Shown here piece after piece: positions 62,300 to 64,000 of a stretch of DNA of 64,000 bases. The notes under the pieces were generated by a model. The model saw nothing but the letters and a program-made list of their open reading frames with translations, was not told where the DNA came from and searched no databases. The DNA comes from Lampris incognitus (Eukaryota > Chordata > Actinopteri > Lampriformes > Lampridae), in NCBI RefSeq assembly GCF_029633865.1, contig NC_079220.1:58640937-58704936 (forward strand). Reading direction: 5' to 3'. Within the stretch, counting starts at the first letter, position 1; each line of letters opens with the position of its first letter. The translations under genes and the position numbers were made by a program.

Positions 62300-62929
62300 C
62301 GCATTTCTGTGAGAGAGATATGGAGTCGATTTGACATGACAAAGAAGTTGTGAGGTTTGTGTGGATTACTGATTATAATCATAAGAGCTGCTTATCTGTT
62401 TGACTTTGCGCGGTCCCACCCACTGACCCAAAAATAAAAGGGGGTCCAACCCTCTTTGTCCCCGTCAGAGGGCCCTCACACCCCTCTCACAGCTGCCCAG
62501 CGAGAGCAGTCATGAAGCACGGCCAACACCTCGGGGGAAGGGTTGGAACAGGCTGCAAGTTGGCCCCGAGGATGTGAAGATGCGTTTCCCCGTATTGTTG
62601 TGGTGGTGGTGTATAGTCACATCTGTCCTGGCTGGAAGCTCTCTCTCTTTATTGCGGCAGGTCTCGTGTACATATTTCTGGCACCCACTTGTGGAAGATG
62701 AGGGTGATTCTTCAATTTGGGGCGCTTTTGGCCTTTGAAATTTAGAGAAAATAAAAAATAAATTTCTTTAAAATCCGTTTGTTTTTTCCCTTGTTCCAGA
62801 GCTCTGTTAGTGGCTAGGAGCAGATATGCTAGCAGAGCTTCGGTCGTCCTACAAAATACGTTTGATGTTATGACGCTTTTTTCAAAGTTGTGACAGCAAA
62901 ATGTGACGTCATGACGCGTGATGTCATGA

Positions 62930-63417
62930 CAATTGACCTTTCGCAAAGTCCCGCCCCCCTTAGTTACTGTTGCTATGCCCGTCAATCATTTCAGAACTAT
63001 CCAGGAAGTAGCCGGAAAACACCAAAACATGGAGGAAGGGATCAGCGCATTGTGTGAGTAAAAGTAGCAGTAATAACAGGTTGGCTGTATGAGCTCTCAC
63101 TAATAGCTAGTAGCTAGCTTAGCTCGGAGCAGGCAGGTATTTGTGCTGGTTTGGATGGACTAAGCTGGCCATGGGGTGGGTCTGCTCTACTGCCAGGTCT
63201 ATCTATTGCCCGCACTGTGCTTCTTGTGTTCTGGGTTTCAGGGAGGGAAAGAGAATTAAGCCCCTCCAAACCTCTCACATAGTATCTAGTATCCCGTCTG
63301 CAGACCCCATGGGCACACCGGTCCAGCATGTTGCTGTGTGTTGGAAAGCTTGACGGACCGTTGCTAAGGTCGGATTGGACAAGCTCCGTTCTGGGGCGGT
63401 ACTTTGCGAAAGGTCAA
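62930..63417. mobile_element. MITE-like element with TTGACCTTTCGCAAAGT ends
   Basis: The left end TTGACCTTTCGCAAAGTCCC and the right end on the opposite strand TTGACCTTTCGCAAAGTACC match at 19 of 20 bases, and the match extends through GCCCC. Length is about 488 bases. It contains CGTCAATCA and an ATGGAGGAAGGG start followed closely by GTGAGTAAA. That might be a shortened first exon of an autonomous parent, but no transposase is visible. Confidence 0.75.
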
Positions 63418-63619
63418 CTTCCATTTTTTGGAGAAAAACTTGGCCAAGTCTTAGACTTGCTAAGCTAACTTGTTAGCTAGCATACAATGTACAATGAAAA
63501 CACGTGAATAAAGTGAAGTTTCTTATTTCTGAACTAAAATACTCAACTAGTAACGTGTTTGGTAATGACTTGTAATAACCATCCTGTGACGTACATGGAG
63601 AAGTAGACCCTTGGCTAAC

Positions 63620-63735
63620 GGCTCGGACCCTTTAGTCGACTGGTTAACGTAGCCGCCTGCAGTGCGGGAAATCCGAGTTCGCGTCCCGGCTATGACGGTC
63701 CGGCCGGGCTGCCCCCGGAATTCGCTGCAATACTG
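63620..63735 (+). repeat. tRNA-like SINE head
   Basis: TTTAGTCGACTGGTTAACGT (A-box region) and GAGTTCGCGTCCCGG (B-box region) lie about 55 bases apart. No CCA-end or full cloverleaf was worked out, so it is a SINE rather than a tRNA gene. Confidence 0.55.
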
Positions 63736-63873
63736 TCAGATCAGGACATGTACATCTTCCCATTACTACATGTGTAATAACCATCCTGTCAGATCAGGAC
63801 ATATAAACCTTCACATTACTACATGTGTAATAACCATCCTGTCAGATCAGGACATATAAACCTTCACATTACA
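63736..63873. repeat. 53-bp tandem repeat, about 2.5 copies
   Basis: The unit starts TAATAACCATCCTGTCAGAT, then CAGGACATATAAACCTTCAC, then ATTACTACATGTG. A further TAATAACCATCCTGT lies at 63,573, left of the SINE head, suggesting the SINE landed in the array. Confidence 0.85.
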
Positions 63874-64000
63874 TTTGTGACATGAAAAAGTCATGCTGCT
63901 GCCATGACTGCTCACGCGCCTCTGGCACTTCCCGTTTCCATGGCAACCACGTTGTTGTTTGAAAAAGCGTTGTTGCTGTAAAACGTTGGGTGTGGTGGTG
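63874..64000. other. Window end, nothing recognised
   Basis: It includes CATGGCAACCACG, similar to an X-box (RFX-type) half-site pair, but no gene can be tied to it inside the window. Confidence 0.25.

Noticed and set aside
63620-63735. tRNA gene
   Set aside because: Only the promoter-box regions are similar; I could not make a sound cloverleaf, and the context is SINE-like. The same reasoning applies to the other SINE heads at 19,883, 33,908, 38,430, 53,623 and 56,520.

Overview
This is nuclear DNA from a ray-finned (teleost) fish. Two multi-exon vertebrate genes are present, and the spaces between their exons are filled with typical fish repeats: tRNA-headed SINEs with the DANA-like core, a 5S-rRNA-headed SINE, RTE and L2 LINEs, Tc1 and hAT DNA transposons, several MITEs and long minisatellites. 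I cannot name the species.

Layout. 1-8,300: repeat-rich flank. It holds a frame-broken SPRYD4-like copy on the minus strand (251-795), a possible LTR-retroelement fossil, and a 2.8 kb minisatellite (4,833-7,604). 8,400-9,300: promoter-like region. 14,767-31,577 (+): SGSM3, assembled here exon by exon into 20 coding exons and 755 codons, with TBC Rab-GAP, SH3 and RUN domains in order. 31,578-35,615: the convergent 3' ends, containing two SINEs. 35,616-52,946 (-): GTPBP1, assembled into 14 coding exons and 676 codons, with all five GTPase motifs. 53,000-53,340: its GC-rich promoter. 53,369-64,000: intergenic repeats, including a fold-back Tc1 element, nested inverted repeats, an RTE endonuclease fragment and several MITEs. 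No further host gene was recognised there.

The two genes are arranged tail to tail. Their products act in separate processes: SGSM3 in small-GTPase and membrane-traffic signalling, GTPBP1 in translation and mRNA turnover. I see no operon-like link. Both reading frames close exactly across every splice junction, so both are probably functional. Notable points are a GC-AG intron in SGSM3, a non-consensus GTCAGA donor in GTPBP1, three tandem arrays, and several transposon insertions whose target duplications or empty sites can be read directly. I found no convincing new biological system; the most interesting material is repeat architecture.
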